A DNA stretch of 64,000 nucleotides from positions 62,001 through 126,000 of the forward strand of contig WTXG01000035.1 of assembly GCA_022496185.1 (NCBI GenBank), written 5' to 3'. The position numbers and the translations under genes were made by a program. Positions 22,539-34,700 of this stretch are shown piece by piece. The notes beneath the pieces are model-generated. The model was given only the letters and a program-made list of their open reading frames with translations, did no database searches and was not told the origin of the DNA. Position 1 is the first letter of the stretch. Each line of letters opens with the position of its first letter. The stretch comes from Multifurca ochricompacta (taxonomy: Eukaryota > Basidiomycota > Agaricomycetes > Russulales > Russulaceae).

Positions 22539-25500
22539 TCATGTCGGTCCTTTCCAACTCGATGGGGGTGAAACGGTCCCCACCAACCCATACCCTCCCT
22601 CTCCCCGCTTCTTCACACCAGCGCTAGCAGAACGTTGTCCCATCCCACCACTTCCACTTGACGGCGCAGTCCTTGTCCGCGGCCTCCCGCCTTCCCGTTT
22701 CGCCGCCGGTCCAGTCATCGTCGTCGCCGCGGCGCCAGCAGGAGACGATGATGACGACGGTAGAACCTGCTGGAATTGGATTTGCTGATTTTGTCGGAAG
22801 GCGCGCGAGGAGCGATCGCGCGGTGCGCCGAACGACTCGCCGTATACGCTGCTCGTCGCCCACCCAGCTGCACCACCACCACCATTACCCCTATCGTTGC
22901 CGCCGCCGCCGCCGGTTTCGCTCATGGCGTATGCGCTACTGGCGTACATAGAGCGCGCAGATCCGCCAGGAAATCCACCCATCCCCCCGCAGACCATCCC
23001 ATCCCACCAGCCCCCGGTAGGCCGAATGAGCCAGGCGCGTTGGGAAAGCCGCCCATATTGATGTTCATGTTCATGTTCATGCCCATCCCAAGCACACTCG
23101 GCGTGCCAATACTCGAGCGTCCACCTCCGTCCCATCCGCTGATTGTGCTCCCACGCTCCCACTCGTCCGCAGCATCACGCATCGCCTGCTGGCAACGGCA
23201 AGTTGATATGTCTGCTTTGCGATGAGCATCGCTTGTTGATGTGCCATCAGCATCCGCGGGTCAACCATGCCCACGCCCATGTTCATGTTCGCAGCAGCCA
23301 TGTTCATGCCACCAGTAAGGTTCGCACCTGCGCCCGCACCGAGGAGATTTTGCATCGAGTGACTGCCAAGCTGGTTCGCGAAGGGTGCAGTGGCAGAGGG
23401 ATTCCAATGACCCTGGAAACCCATGGGGCCGACAGCTGTTGGGAAAGGCACGTTCCGGTTCGCGTTCATCCCCATGCCCATCCCATGCCCATTGCCATGC
23501 TCATCCGCGGGGGCACGTTCATCGGTTGCCCCTCATCGTCATCATCATCAACGTCATCATCGTCGTCGATAGGACCAGTGCCATTAATGACCTTGCCGAG
23601 CTTCATTTAAGTGGCATCAGTCGGTTACGTAATTGCACACGAGAAGTAAGAGCGCACCTCGATAGCGGCTTTCGCCTCGCCACGCCGCCGTTCTTTTCGC
23701 TTCTCCTCTGCTTCGCGCTCGCGTAAACCAACCTCGTCGTCGCTCGATCCCACAGCGACAGTCGATCTATACCCATGACTTGGCCGGTTACCCACACCGC
23801 CCTTCCTCGAATCTCTCTCCCTCTCCCTACCCTCTCTCTCATCTTCTAACTCATCGACAAACGTCACGCTCGCACGCTTGCGATGGCCAACCCCCGGTTT
23901 CCCGGTAGTGCCAACTCCAAGTTCGCTTCCGTCTCTGGGTGTCACAGGCATACGGCTGCTGCTCGATTCCCCCGCCGAACTTGCTGGACTGCTGTCGCGC
24001 AGCGCGAAAGGCTTGGACGGCGGTACGATCGGACCGTTTCCCGGACCGTAGCGAAGCGCTGAAGGTACAGACGATGAAGGCGGCGGCGGCGGCGTAACGC
24101 GAATGTTTGAGACTGTCACTCCCGCAGAGGGTACACGGGGACGCGGTTGTGGATGAGGAACGGGGAGTGGATCTTCTTTTGACAGTCTTGAAGGCACGCC
24201 GCGAATAACGCGCACACTGGTTGCCTGCGGCTCTTGTTGCTCGTGCGGCCGCTGTTGCCGTTGCCGATCGTCTTGTTTAGTTTGAATTGCAATGTTTGAC
24301 GGAGAATTCCTCCGGGTTTTCTCGACATTTGTAGCTGCTATAGCCCTGTCGAGCGCAGCAAGCGTCCCTGCTGATGGGTTGCTTGCATGTGAGGTTGGCC
24401 GTGACGTCACTGTGAAAGCAGGGGGGTCCTGGCGTTCCCGGATAGGTGTTGGGGTGATGTGAGGAATTGGCGCATCGCTCGATGTCGAAGATGATGACGG
24501 GGGTGGGAAAGTCGAATCAGGTTTCAAAGGCGACGTGTCGACTTTAGGTCCTCCTAAGGACTTCAGTCGTAATGCCGGCGAGTGTTTGCCTGCCTTCGGC
24601 TTGAATGTCGGGGACGTTGATATTGTCTGAGAAATAGGGGAAGATTGAGGGGGCTGTGCAGGGGATTGTGGGCGTGGCTTCTCTTGAACCTCAGGAGGTG
24701 TAAACGCTTCGTCTTTCAAGTCGGTCGCCAATGGTGGCGACTTTGGGCGTGAGGGTTGCGAGCCACCGAACCCACTCGCTAACGCTGACAGTCTCTCCCC
24801 GATCCCAAGAGAAGACTTGCGAGGTCGCAACATAGGTGAATCGTCCTTGGCAGCAGACTGGGTCGAATCCTTCAACGGTTCTTGGGTACGTGTAATCGAG
24901 GGAGTGTTTCCCCCAATCAATTCCCCAATATCGATGAGCGGCTTCATTGGGCGACGGGCAGGTGAGCCGGATGCACGCGACATGGCACTTCCCGGGCGCT
25001 GAGGGGGTATAAGTGAAGCTAGCGGCGCATCTTCGGATGATGACGAAGACGACGATGAAGACGACGACGACGATTCAGAAGAAGAAGTGGAGGCCCGCGA
25101 AATCGAACGCGGAAGTTGTGTTGGTTTCGAAGCTGGGGGGAGGGAGGGAGTTGGTCAGTATGATCTCCTGCATGCGCGAATCTGAAACTATGGGGGGGAA
25201 AAACGGACCAGTCGAATACTTCGAAATCATAGACGCCCGCTTTGCCGCGGCATCTGGCACAAGCGCTGACGCCGAGACACTAGCTCGTGTGCGCGAATAG
25301 ACGCTTGACGTGCGGCTGGTTCTGCCCGGAGCCTCGTGGTTTGGTAGCTTGTCCGCGTTCAGTGGGGACGATGACGACCGACTGGGGAAATTGGATAACG
25401 CTTCGTGGCCACTATCGGATCTTGTAGCACTTAATGACGAAAGAGGTGAAGAACGGTGTCCAAGCTCAGACTGCGTGCGGCCGACAGACCGATTGGTAAT

Positions 25501-26721
25501 TGTGCGTTTGCGATTGGGGCGTAGCGTGGCCTCTTCTTCACTCTCCGACTCGTCTTCTTCTGAAGACTCTGAGGAAGTCGAGTCGACAGATAAAAACAGC
25601 GGCGCTGTTGAGCTACGCATTGGCGGGTTACGGGGTACAGGCAAACGGGGTTGGGACCCCGCGGTAGGAAGTGATGGTGGCGTAGCCAGTGTAGAAGAAC
25701 GTTTGCGGCTTCGTACCTGACCTGATACAAAGCTATCGCGATCCTCAGGCAAGGATGGCACAGGAGAATTTGCAGCACTGCGGCGCGCCTGTGCTTCGCG
25801 GAAGGCAGCAACGGAGATGCGTTGTGAAGAATCGCTGGCAATGCTGTCTCCGCGTGGGCGTGGGCGGGGTGGAGGATCTAAGATCGACAAACTATCCGAG
25901 GGAGGGACTTCTGGGTTGGGAGAGTTGGATGGGGATGTAACGTGTCGGAAGGATTTCAGGTTAAACGAGTCGGCTGGAGGGAGAGGAGGTGAAGAAGGTG
26001 AAGACTGAAGAGCAGTACCGGGAGCGGGAGCTTTAGACTTGGTGCGAGGACGTGCCCAAGCGAATAATCCGCCTTTCCTAGCTTGTTTAGACCGCGGAGT
26101 AGAGTAAGAGGTAATATGGGAGTCGGGATTGCTCATGGTCTCATAATTTTTGGACGTATCTCGCGAGCCTTGACGGGAGTGTGACGAGGGCGTATCCTGA
26201 GGAAGAGAATGTGTGGATAGGGCGTTATAGGGGTCTGCATAAGAGCCGAAAATAGCAGAGCGTGACGGTGGCGGACGTAGTGAGGGGGAGTCAGACAGCG
26301 AAGATTCTATCGAAAACTTGTGGGGCTCTGTCGCGGGGGGTATTGGAGATGTGGCTGAGTTCAGGGTTACGGAAGCTGTCAATTTGCTAGAGGTCGACTG
26401 TTTCCTGCGGAACGGCATTCTTATCTTCGGTGAGGAGGTGAGGGCACTAGAAGAAGAAGAGGCTGAGGGATAGACACTGCTTGATTTAAGTGGAGGAGAA
26501 TCGACGTCGGCCAGGACATATTCAGTTTCGAGGGAGAGTTCAGAACCCTCCAAGTGTTCTGAGGTGCCTCCAATACTGGGTGAGGTGTTACTCCTCGCAC
26601 TAGACGTGTGATGCAGGCCGGCCGGTGCATTCGGTCGGAGACGGGAGCCGGTGTCGGAAGGTTTACGAAGCGTCTTTGGAGAGTCGCGCTTTGAGAAAAA
26701 CCCGAGAAAATTGGGCGCCAT
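22539..26721 (-). CDS. large intrinsically disordered Ser/Pro-rich protein with Met/Gly-rich C-terminal part
   Basis: Function not recognised. The ATG at 26721 opens MAPNFLGFFSKRDSPKTLRK. About 550 residues of Ser/Pro/Thr/Arg-rich disordered sequence follow with many SP and RxxS motifs, suggesting phosphorylation. A probable intron (about 25130-25205) leads to SKPTQLPRSISRAS, a poly-Ser run (25030-25080) and ARRPMKPLIDIGELIGG (about 24925-24970). After more disorder, a short intron near 23600 precedes an acidic GPIDDDDDVDDDDDEGQPM. Then comes a Met/Gly/Asn-rich region with NMGVGMVDPRMLMAHQQAM, a conserved-looking AKQTYQLAVA-QQAMRDAADEWERGS block, GMNMNMNINMGG and a basic end ...SSWKGPT. The frame must shift by one base at about 23482, 23191 and 22985, each in a G/C-rich run. 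The architecture suggests a polarity, RNP or scaffold protein, but that is a guess. Exact exons are approximate. Confidence 0.65.
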
Positions 26722-28138
26722 GGTTGGCCACAAGGTTGAAAAGTTGAAAAAGTAAAATGCGGATGAGTTAACTTGTCGTGGGTGGTGACAGCATGTCTTG
26801 AGAGCAGCAGGCACTAAAGGTCAAGTCAAACCCAAACCCAAACCCGAAACCAAACAACACGCTAACGGTATTTCCGGTCCGTATATCTCCGGTCCGGTCA
26901 CTTCTCCTTCTCCCCCCCGCTTCCTTTCCCTTGAGTCAGGCGTAGGCACCATCAACCATCAGCCATCAGACTATCATCCGTCCGCGGGCGGAGACCATTG
27001 TGAACACCCGTCTTATACGCTGTTATACTTACACTCCCTCCTCGCGAGATGTATTCCCCACTCCACGTCACAGTACCTTTCGGAGGATAACCATCATGAT
27101 CATGATCAAAAAGTGGAGCCTCGTAATGACCCCTCCCAACCCCCCAATTTCACCATAATACCCTTCAATGCTTAGCGTCTTCCCTTTCCCAGGCTCCCAG
27201 GCGATGTTTTCTTTTGGTATTACAATGTGTCATCCCATTGGAACACATGTCTTGACCATGACAGCTTCTCTTAGAAAGCCTTAGAAAGCCTCCATCCTCT
27301 CTCACTCCCACAGAAAGTCCGGGTTCCTTGAATCATCAATCCCGTAGCATGGAAGAATGTCGTAATCCCATCGTTGAAACGAGCGCAATCTTTGCATCTT
27401 TACAAGGGGTAAAATAAAAGTAAATATACTCTTCTTACTGCTGTGCTGCTGAATGTACACTCTTCACTTTTATAACCCCCTGTAACCCCTTTCACGTGCC
27501 ACTCTAACACCCACCCGGCACTGATGATCAAATCTCATCATCTCTCCTCCTCTCCTTCTTCTCTCCTTCAAACGTGACCGTGTCGCCGGTCCGGGAGCCC
27601 TTCGTAGTGAGAGAAAATTAAAAAGAATAGGAAACACCCCAAGTGAAACCGGAATCTGTGCTCCACTCTACATATATATGATACCATCAACCACCCCTGG
27701 GTCTCAAGTCCCGCCTTACGGCTCACTAAAGCCATGATCACCCGAAACGGTGAACACTCGCTGCTGTTGCCATCTATATCTCGCTGCTTAGGAAATAATG
27801 CCGACGCTAAATTTTTCGTATGTGGTGAGTTTGATAGTGAGATCTATGCCGGACTGCATCAGCCTTGGGCTTCTCTGTGTGAGACAGCGATGCACAGCAC
27901 AGCGCACGCACCTCTCGGAGCTCCATTCCATCCGGGTCCGGGCTGGTATTATGCAACGAGATCACAATAGATGTTTGGCCCGGCAACGTACGCGTTGGCT
28001 CGTCAAACGATTGGCGGAGTCCCCGGCGACCATTGAGCCTACCGGAACCGTCAGTGGGTGCAAGGTGGATAATCCATATTCATGCGAAGACAAAAATAAA
28101 ATATATCTACATTGCGAGCATCGAACACGTGTAAACTG
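26722..28138. other. intergenic region
   Basis: This 1.4 kb lies between the start of the disordered-protein gene and the stop of the DUF6534 gene, so it should include a promoter and a 3' region. Short plus-strand frames (26798-27175, 27798-28190) lack any family signature. No gene, tRNA or repeat could be supported. Confidence 0.4.
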
Positions 28139-29913
28139 TCAAGCAAATAAGTTTTGGTGTGCCAAGAAATTGGTAGATGCAAAGAGATAACACACACTTT
28201 TAGCGATGATAAGGTGAAATGGAAGAAAGATGAGCGTTTTGGTCGCAGATATCCACTTGTGACAGTGCAGTTAGCACAATGTCCGCGCATCACAGCAAGC
28301 AGATTCGCACGGAGGTAACTTGCGCCGCTTCCACTACCCTGTAACGTCACGATGTGGACCTCAAAATATGCGATACTTCCCATGGGGTAAGAACGCCTAC
28401 CCGGTAAGAAGAGCAGTATTTACCGTCCAGACGATCAGCCGGTTGATCAGTGAACTTGTCCTGCATAGCTGTTGAGCCATCGCAACCGCTTATCGCGAAG
28501 CCGTAAAACGTACCTGCGAGTCCCAACGGCCTTACTCTTGTTTAGATAATACAGTAATGACCCCGTGATGAGCGCGTCAGCGACGGTCGCTGCCGACATT
28601 TGTGCCGCCAAAAGGCCCTGCACAGAAATTGAGACTGTAAGTACAATAGGACCCATTGATTGGCGTAGGGCGGACCTTGTAACCAGGCAACTGGCTAAAT
28701 CTTTCTTCTTGGAAGCTTCATGGTGGGTCAGCCATTAAGTGGTCTGACCAGCGCCTGAATTGAGGAAGAGAATAATAACGCACGTGGTAACACACATGGC
28801 TGTTGGTGCAGAGTGCAGAGAGAAAGTCAATTTGTGTAGACACACACACACAGAAGAAAGGCTAACCCAAGCCTATGCCTTCAATTAATAGGTGGTGTTT
28901 AATAATACGTTGCATGAAGCGGGATCAGGCTTGGGGGACTGACCTAGCTGTATAAGCGCAAACACCGCCTACAACGCCATGTCTAGGTTACCCGAAAAGG
29001 AAAGTGGGAACAGAGGCTGGACTGACAATGACACCAATAAGGGTCTTGTTCCCTTGGCTGACTGTGAACATGCCAGAAATGGGTACGAGACTTGAAGCGC
29101 AGCAAAGCGAAAGACTTACGATGCCACAGGCGGACCGTGAAGAAACTACAAGTTGTTGATCAATCAATCGAAATCAGTGACAAGCACATATCACCAACCA
29201 GCGAACCATGAACGTCGCAATGACCTTTATTAAAGAAACCGAATCGATACTGAACACTGGACCTACACAGCAAGCAAAAAGACAAGACTTACCGAGGGGG
29301 CAATCTCAAGCTAAATCGTCACGTATGGGCACGGTTAAACAAGCTGGAGAGTGGTTACGCGTGCCAAGACAATCACTCACATTCAGGCTCCTGGAAGGAG
29401 GAAAGTAATGGTCAATCAGGACAGAGAGAAGCTCTGATGGAGGTGATAGTATGCGAAGCTCACCAAACCGAAATTTCCAACGTGTCTGGACGACCATAAT
29501 TGAGGATAAGGAAATGATACACCGCATGACAGAGCAATACGAGCTGTAAAGTATCCAATGCCCTAGCATCTCGCTCAACTCCCGCGCTTAAGTAGTAAGA
29601 TCCTCCAGCTTTGATGCGCACCATAATGCTGCGATCTGTAAAGATTATCGAAGAAGTCAGCTTCGCATGAGCAAACTATAAAAAAAAAAAAAAGAACCAC
29701 TCAACAAGTACTCGTAAACTCGTGCGATCCCTTGCACCGCTCGTAAAATACTGGTAGGTCTGAAAAAACATGATGCCGTATAACCTACATGATCGAAACC
29801 CTCCAGAAATCCCAAAACGATTGAAACACTACCCACATCGTATCAAAGATAAGACCAAGCAGGATCATCCCCATCGTATTATTCAAATTTAGATGGGGTC
29901 CAAGGTCAGACAT
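28139..29913 (-). CDS. DUF6534 multi-pass membrane protein
   Basis: Member of a seven-helix-like membrane family expanded in Agaricomycetes; function unknown. I reconstructed it from small exons. The ATG at 29913 gives MSDLGPHLNLNNTMGMILLG. Next come LYGIMFFQTYQYFTSGARDR (about 29710-29770), IAALW joined by a GTGCGC intron to ALDTLQLVLLCHAVYHFLIL (29480-29560), SIDSVSLIKVIATFM, FFTVRLWHR (about 29120), SQGNKTLIGVIV (about 29035) and AVFALIQL. Then GLLAAQMSAATVADALITGS (28565-28620) leads to TSSLINRLIVWTVNTALLTG and TKTLIFLPFHLIIAKS, with a stop at 28139. These blocks match the family order, including the diagnostic VADALITGSLLYYL segment. Junction phases around 29270, 29200 and the last two exons are uncertain, and the C-terminus looks shorter than usual. 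The gene may be intact or slightly decayed. Confidence 0.72.
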
Positions 29914-31710
29914 GATCCCCACCGCCCCCATCCAAAGAGTGGATTTTTAATTGTATTCTTGTCTTTCACTGCCCTTCTCCCCGCGCCTGGATCGTAGAAA
30001 TAACGCAAAGCAGAGAGCGGAATCCTAGACAGTGAGTTTAAAGCAGGACAGGAGGGATGAGGATGGCGGGCGGGGGAGGGAAGGAACGAGAGGAAGGAAG
30101 GAACGCGGGGGGGGGGGGGGGATCAACTCCCAGGTCCCTCATATCAGTGGGCAAATCCCAAAAATCCAGGAGGAGACAACAGTGTAAGCCAACCACTAGA
30201 ACACCTGCACAACACCAATACACTCGTGGGGATCAACAATCCCCACCCCCTTCTTAGTTCCCGTCGTTCGTGTGTGTGCAAGCTCGGAAATGCAAAGCCC
30301 GATTGGTCAGTGGGAAAATCGACGGGGATCATCTCCACGCGGACGGTGAACTTTAAAAAAAGAGAAAAAGAAAAAAAAAACCCCCACTATACGTTGTTAT
30401 TTTTGTATGAACCTGCAGAGTCCCCGAAAGTGACCCTTTCCGTACCTGGATCGTCAGCCGTTGTGACTGAGTCGACAGCTAGTAGTCATGATCAGCAGCA
30501 ATAATGATGAAGAAGCGAAGGATGACAGTGGTGACGATTGTACGTCAAATTAAAAAAAAAAGGGTCAGGGGGGGGTTTGCAAATCTTTGGCCCTATGGGT
30601 ACCTGTCTATCAAGAGTTTGTTTTTATTTTTGAGGAGATAACCTCAAAAAACAAAATCAACCCGGTTCTTGTCCTTTATTTATTTTTTTCTTCTTTATTT
30701 CACTGTGTCAACAAATACGGTTTACTGTTCCAGTTTTCCAGAGAAGAGAAGAGAACACCTCAAGAAAAGGCGTAAACTTCCCAGGTGAGAGGGCGGCGAA
30801 TGCCAGCAATAATTCCAAATACGGTCTCTTAGACCCAGCCAGCCAGGTGTGTACTTGATCCCTGTGCATGCACAATTAAACTTGGCGTGCAGCGCGCTCC
30901 TGTAATCAGGGACGATTCCAAAGAAGCTCAATAAATTTATGAAAGAAAAAGAAAGAAGTCTTAGGTCTTAGCGCGTGAGATTCAGCATTAAAACCGTAAC
31001 CGTGCAGAAGCAACATAGAAGAAGGAAAAAGGTTCAAGTTGAAAACGTATAGTTCGCGCGGGCGCAACAAACCGCCCACTGCCGGCAGCAAATCTGTGGG
31101 CGTGGTAACGTAGAACCAAATAGGGACACCCGATATTTATATATTAATTAATGCAATGTGTCCGATTTAAAGTTTCATTAAATGTTGCTTTTCTTTGTTC
31201 TACGACTGATAACTGAAAGACGACGACGGAATGATGAGTTAAAGAGAGACAGACAGAGAGAAGGGTAAAAAAAAAAGGAAAATAAAAGAGCGTTGTAGCT
31301 TGAGCTTATTACTACGACTAAGAGAGAGAGAGACACGAGCGCGCGCACACACACTGGAAGACCATAATTAAAGCTTATAATGGGATGACACAACGTGTGG
31401 TCCAGGCCAGAAAAAAAAAGATAAACGAAACCAAAGCCGAGTAAGAGAGAGAAAGAAGAAAAAAAAAACAGGGAAGCCGCGAGGACGAGTAAACGAACGT
31501 GCATTGTCAGAGAGAGAATATAAATAGATATACGATGCGGGCGCGCACTGCGCACGCAAAAAAATGCAAAGCAGATTCCTCAGTCAGAAAAGTATAAGTC
31601 GCAAGAGAGAAGCATGTCTGTGTGTGTGTCTGGAGCTGCGGGGGAATGAGTGCAACAAGGAAAGTGTGGATAGGAGGGAAGAGGGGGGGAGGGGGGGGGG
31701 GCGACACGCT
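29914..31710. other. intergenic region with homopolymer and purine tracts
   Basis: About 1.8 kb lying upstream of the DUF6534 gene and downstream of the kinase gene. It contains a G-rich tract at 30061-30121 ending in a run of about 14 G, A-runs at 30360-30380 and 30550-30560, (GA)n near 31322-31332, and another G tract at 31668-31702. A plus-strand fragment near 30418-30504 (SPKVTLSVPGSSAVVTE) resembles coding sequence, but no gene around it could be built. Confidence 0.4.
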
Positions 31711-34700
31711 TCATCGCGGTGACCCAAACAACGAGAGCATCTTCTCGGCACCCCTCTTCAATTTCTTGTTCTTATATTTATCATTTTCCTCCACGTGTGG
31801 CACCCGTACCGTCTCAACGACGTCTGCGTCTGACGCAGCCCGTGTGTCGCCATTTGTCGACGCCCCGCTAGACGAGCCAGGACTACCAACTGAGACGGCA
31901 GACTCCTTCGATTTGAGCGATGGCTGCGCAAGCGTTGTGCGCGCGCTCCGTGGTGATGATACCGTTGACACTGTGGCGCTCGCGGAGCGCTCACTCATCG
32001 TTAGCGACTTCCCTACAGACTGAGACGACCGCGTTGACGTGGATGGTGGTGACTTGGCCCGCAGGAAGGTCTTGGGTGCCCGGCGGAATGGCAAGGCACC
32101 GGTGCGCCCACGACGCTCCTTAGTTGTGGGGCTCGGGAGCTCGAACCATTGATAGCGGTGGATATCCGCGCGGCCTCACCCGTCGCTCCAGCGCCAGTGC
32201 GGTTAGGAGTTGACCCTTTGCGGAAGACAGCGAGCCTATACCGATCGACGACGCCGCGTGCAAATAAACTGGTGCCTCGTGCCCCATTACGGTCTTCACC
32301 GTCAGCCTCGATGAAGTCCCAATCGTCATCCTCATCATCACGCTCTGTCCGCACATCGTCCTCGTCGTTTGCGTCCGAGAGATCGCGGTCGAGCGCGGGT
32401 ACACCGATTTTTCGCGACGGGTACGTTGGCGATTTGGTCGTTGGACGTGAGGTTTTGGCGCTGGGGCCTTTTTCGGCTCTTTGTGATGTATATCAGGTCC
32501 TGTAGATGCCGCCGCCGCAGCTTCCGCGACTGCCTTGATTGGAGATATAGGCGTTGTAGGTGTCGGAGCCGGGGCATCTTCACTTGCGCGCGGAGTAGCA
32601 TCGGCCACTGGAGCGGGCTTAATAGTAGTATCGACTGGTGGTAGCTCAGGTTTGCGAGACACAGGGCTCTGTTTGGCAGGCGGTGTGGTTGGTGGCAGAG
32701 CCGCAGGCCGTGCTTCAGGGGTCTTCGGCTCGGGTGTGGGCTCGTTGTGGCCGGAAACGGGCTTCGCGGCAGCCTCACCATTGAGTTCAGCCAGTATGCC
32801 ACGTCCAGTGGCGTCCTCCTTCTCTTTCTCTTCCTCCTCATCTTCTGATTCTTCCTCATCATCGATGATGACAGAATGCCGACCTTTGAACGAGTATCCA
32901 TCAAACACGTCCACCGAGTTATCGGGGCGGTGAGCCGAGGAACTGCGCGATTGAGAGGGGGTAGTAACCGAGTCTTCGCCATCCGTCGGCTCCTGGTCGG
33001 TCTGCTCTCGCTCCTGGTCTGTGTCCACGTCATTTTCATCATTAATTACAGGCTCCATATCGAGGAAGGTGTCGTCAAAGTTCTGGGTATCGCTTGCGTT
33101 TGAGGGGTCAATGGGAGGGATATAAGGGGCTGCGCGAGAGATCAGAACATCACATCGCAAAAGAGACGCGATACGAACGTATATATCGCTTGTAATACAC
33201 ATGGGACCAGTCTCTACACGTAAGAAGTGTGTGTGTTAGCAAAGGCCTATGCAATACTTTGAACACATACATCATCGAGAAATAAGGATGGCGTTTTATT
33301 CGTGGCTCGCTGATGCGGATGGCCGGATTGCGTTGTAAGAGCTATTGTATGCACCTCAACAAATCTACATCAAAACTATGACGCAACGTCTATCACTCAC
33401 CCCGCGAATAAGACTCTTTGTGTCTTGGTCCATCGACCGGTCATCTGGGAACTGTAGCTCATCTTGGAGAACTCTGACATACATGTCGGAGTGGTTATCT
33501 GCCCAGAACGGTGTCTACCACAAGGAATATCAGAGCAACATGAGCTCTCGTAACGAATGATCCAGAAGGAAGGGGAGGCACTCACGATACCTGTCAACAT
33601 CTCGTACAGCATGGTGCCAAAGCTCCACCAGTCCACCTCGTAACTATATGGAAGACCTTGAATAACTTCCGGTGCAAGGTACTCTGCCGTGCCACAGAAA
33701 GTGCTCGTTGTATCCGCATTGCGCGGCGGCCACGGCCCAGCGAGGTCTTTTTCATCATTCATCCAATATGGCGCGCCAGTTGTCGGAGGAGTACCTGGTG
33801 TGGTATGTGACGCAGCACGCCGTGGGAACTCCTTAGAGAGCCCAAAGTCAGTGAGGACGATATGACCATCCGCAGCTATGAGGATGTTCTCAGGTTTGAG
33901 GTCACGGTAGACGACACCGGCGGCATGTAGGCCCTCGACCCCCTCAACTATCTCAGCAGCATAGAAGCGGGCACGGTCGCGGCCAAGACGGCCCCAGCGC
34001 GCTAACTGCGTCGCAAGATCACCACCTGGGTGGAAGTCCTGTGAGACACGTCAGCACAAACTTTCTAGAACGAGCGCATACATTTGCACCCCAGACGTAC
34101 CATGACTAGAAACAGATTTTCTTTATCATGGAAACTCCACCAGAGTTTGACCACGAATGGGTCTGTCCCCTCTGCGGCCATGCGGCGTAGCACAGCCTGC
34201 TCTGTGAGCGTGTGTTGCAACTCTTGATGCGCAAGCACATGTCGCTTAGTTATTGCCTTGAGAGCGTATAGGTCCGAGCTGCTTTTGTGGCGCACAAGGA
34301 GTACCTTCCGGCACACCCTTTACCAAGCACACGCATCATCTCAAAGTCGGATACTTGCACTTTGCGCGAGACACGCTCCTTCGTGCGCGCGGCAGACTTG
34401 GAGCGCTTCTTACGTACGCGATGTTCGTGCGAGGTATTAACAGAGGAATCATCCTCAGTTGCGGAAGCTGAGGCCGATGCAGTCTCGGTTCCACCGACGT
34501 CAACGGAGGCGGCAGATTGGGTATACACACGCGAAAGACGCGCAGCTTTGTCCGGGTCAGCTGACTGAGAGCGGGGAATACGTGAAGGATGCTCCGCGGG
34601 TACTGGTGTAGAGGAGGCAGCGTCGAGGTCTGGCTCTGCGGTGGACGTACTAACGCCATTGGCGGAGGTAGAAGGTGCGGATGGGAATGGTGAAGGTAAT

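Noticed and set aside
22776..23225. Plus-strand ORF opposite the Met/Gly-rich region
   Set aside because: Antisense shadow: its MFMFMFM tract is simply the complement of the minus-strand Met/Asn repeats.
25310..25720. Plus-strand ORF opposite the Ser-rich disordered protein
   Set aside because: The minus-strand frame is longer, continuous and consistent with upstream and downstream exons.
32535..32933. Long plus-strand ORFs opposite the PX kinase tail
   Set aside because: They mirror the Ser/Pro/acidic codons of the minus-strand gene and are pure low-complexity, with no domain or splice structure.
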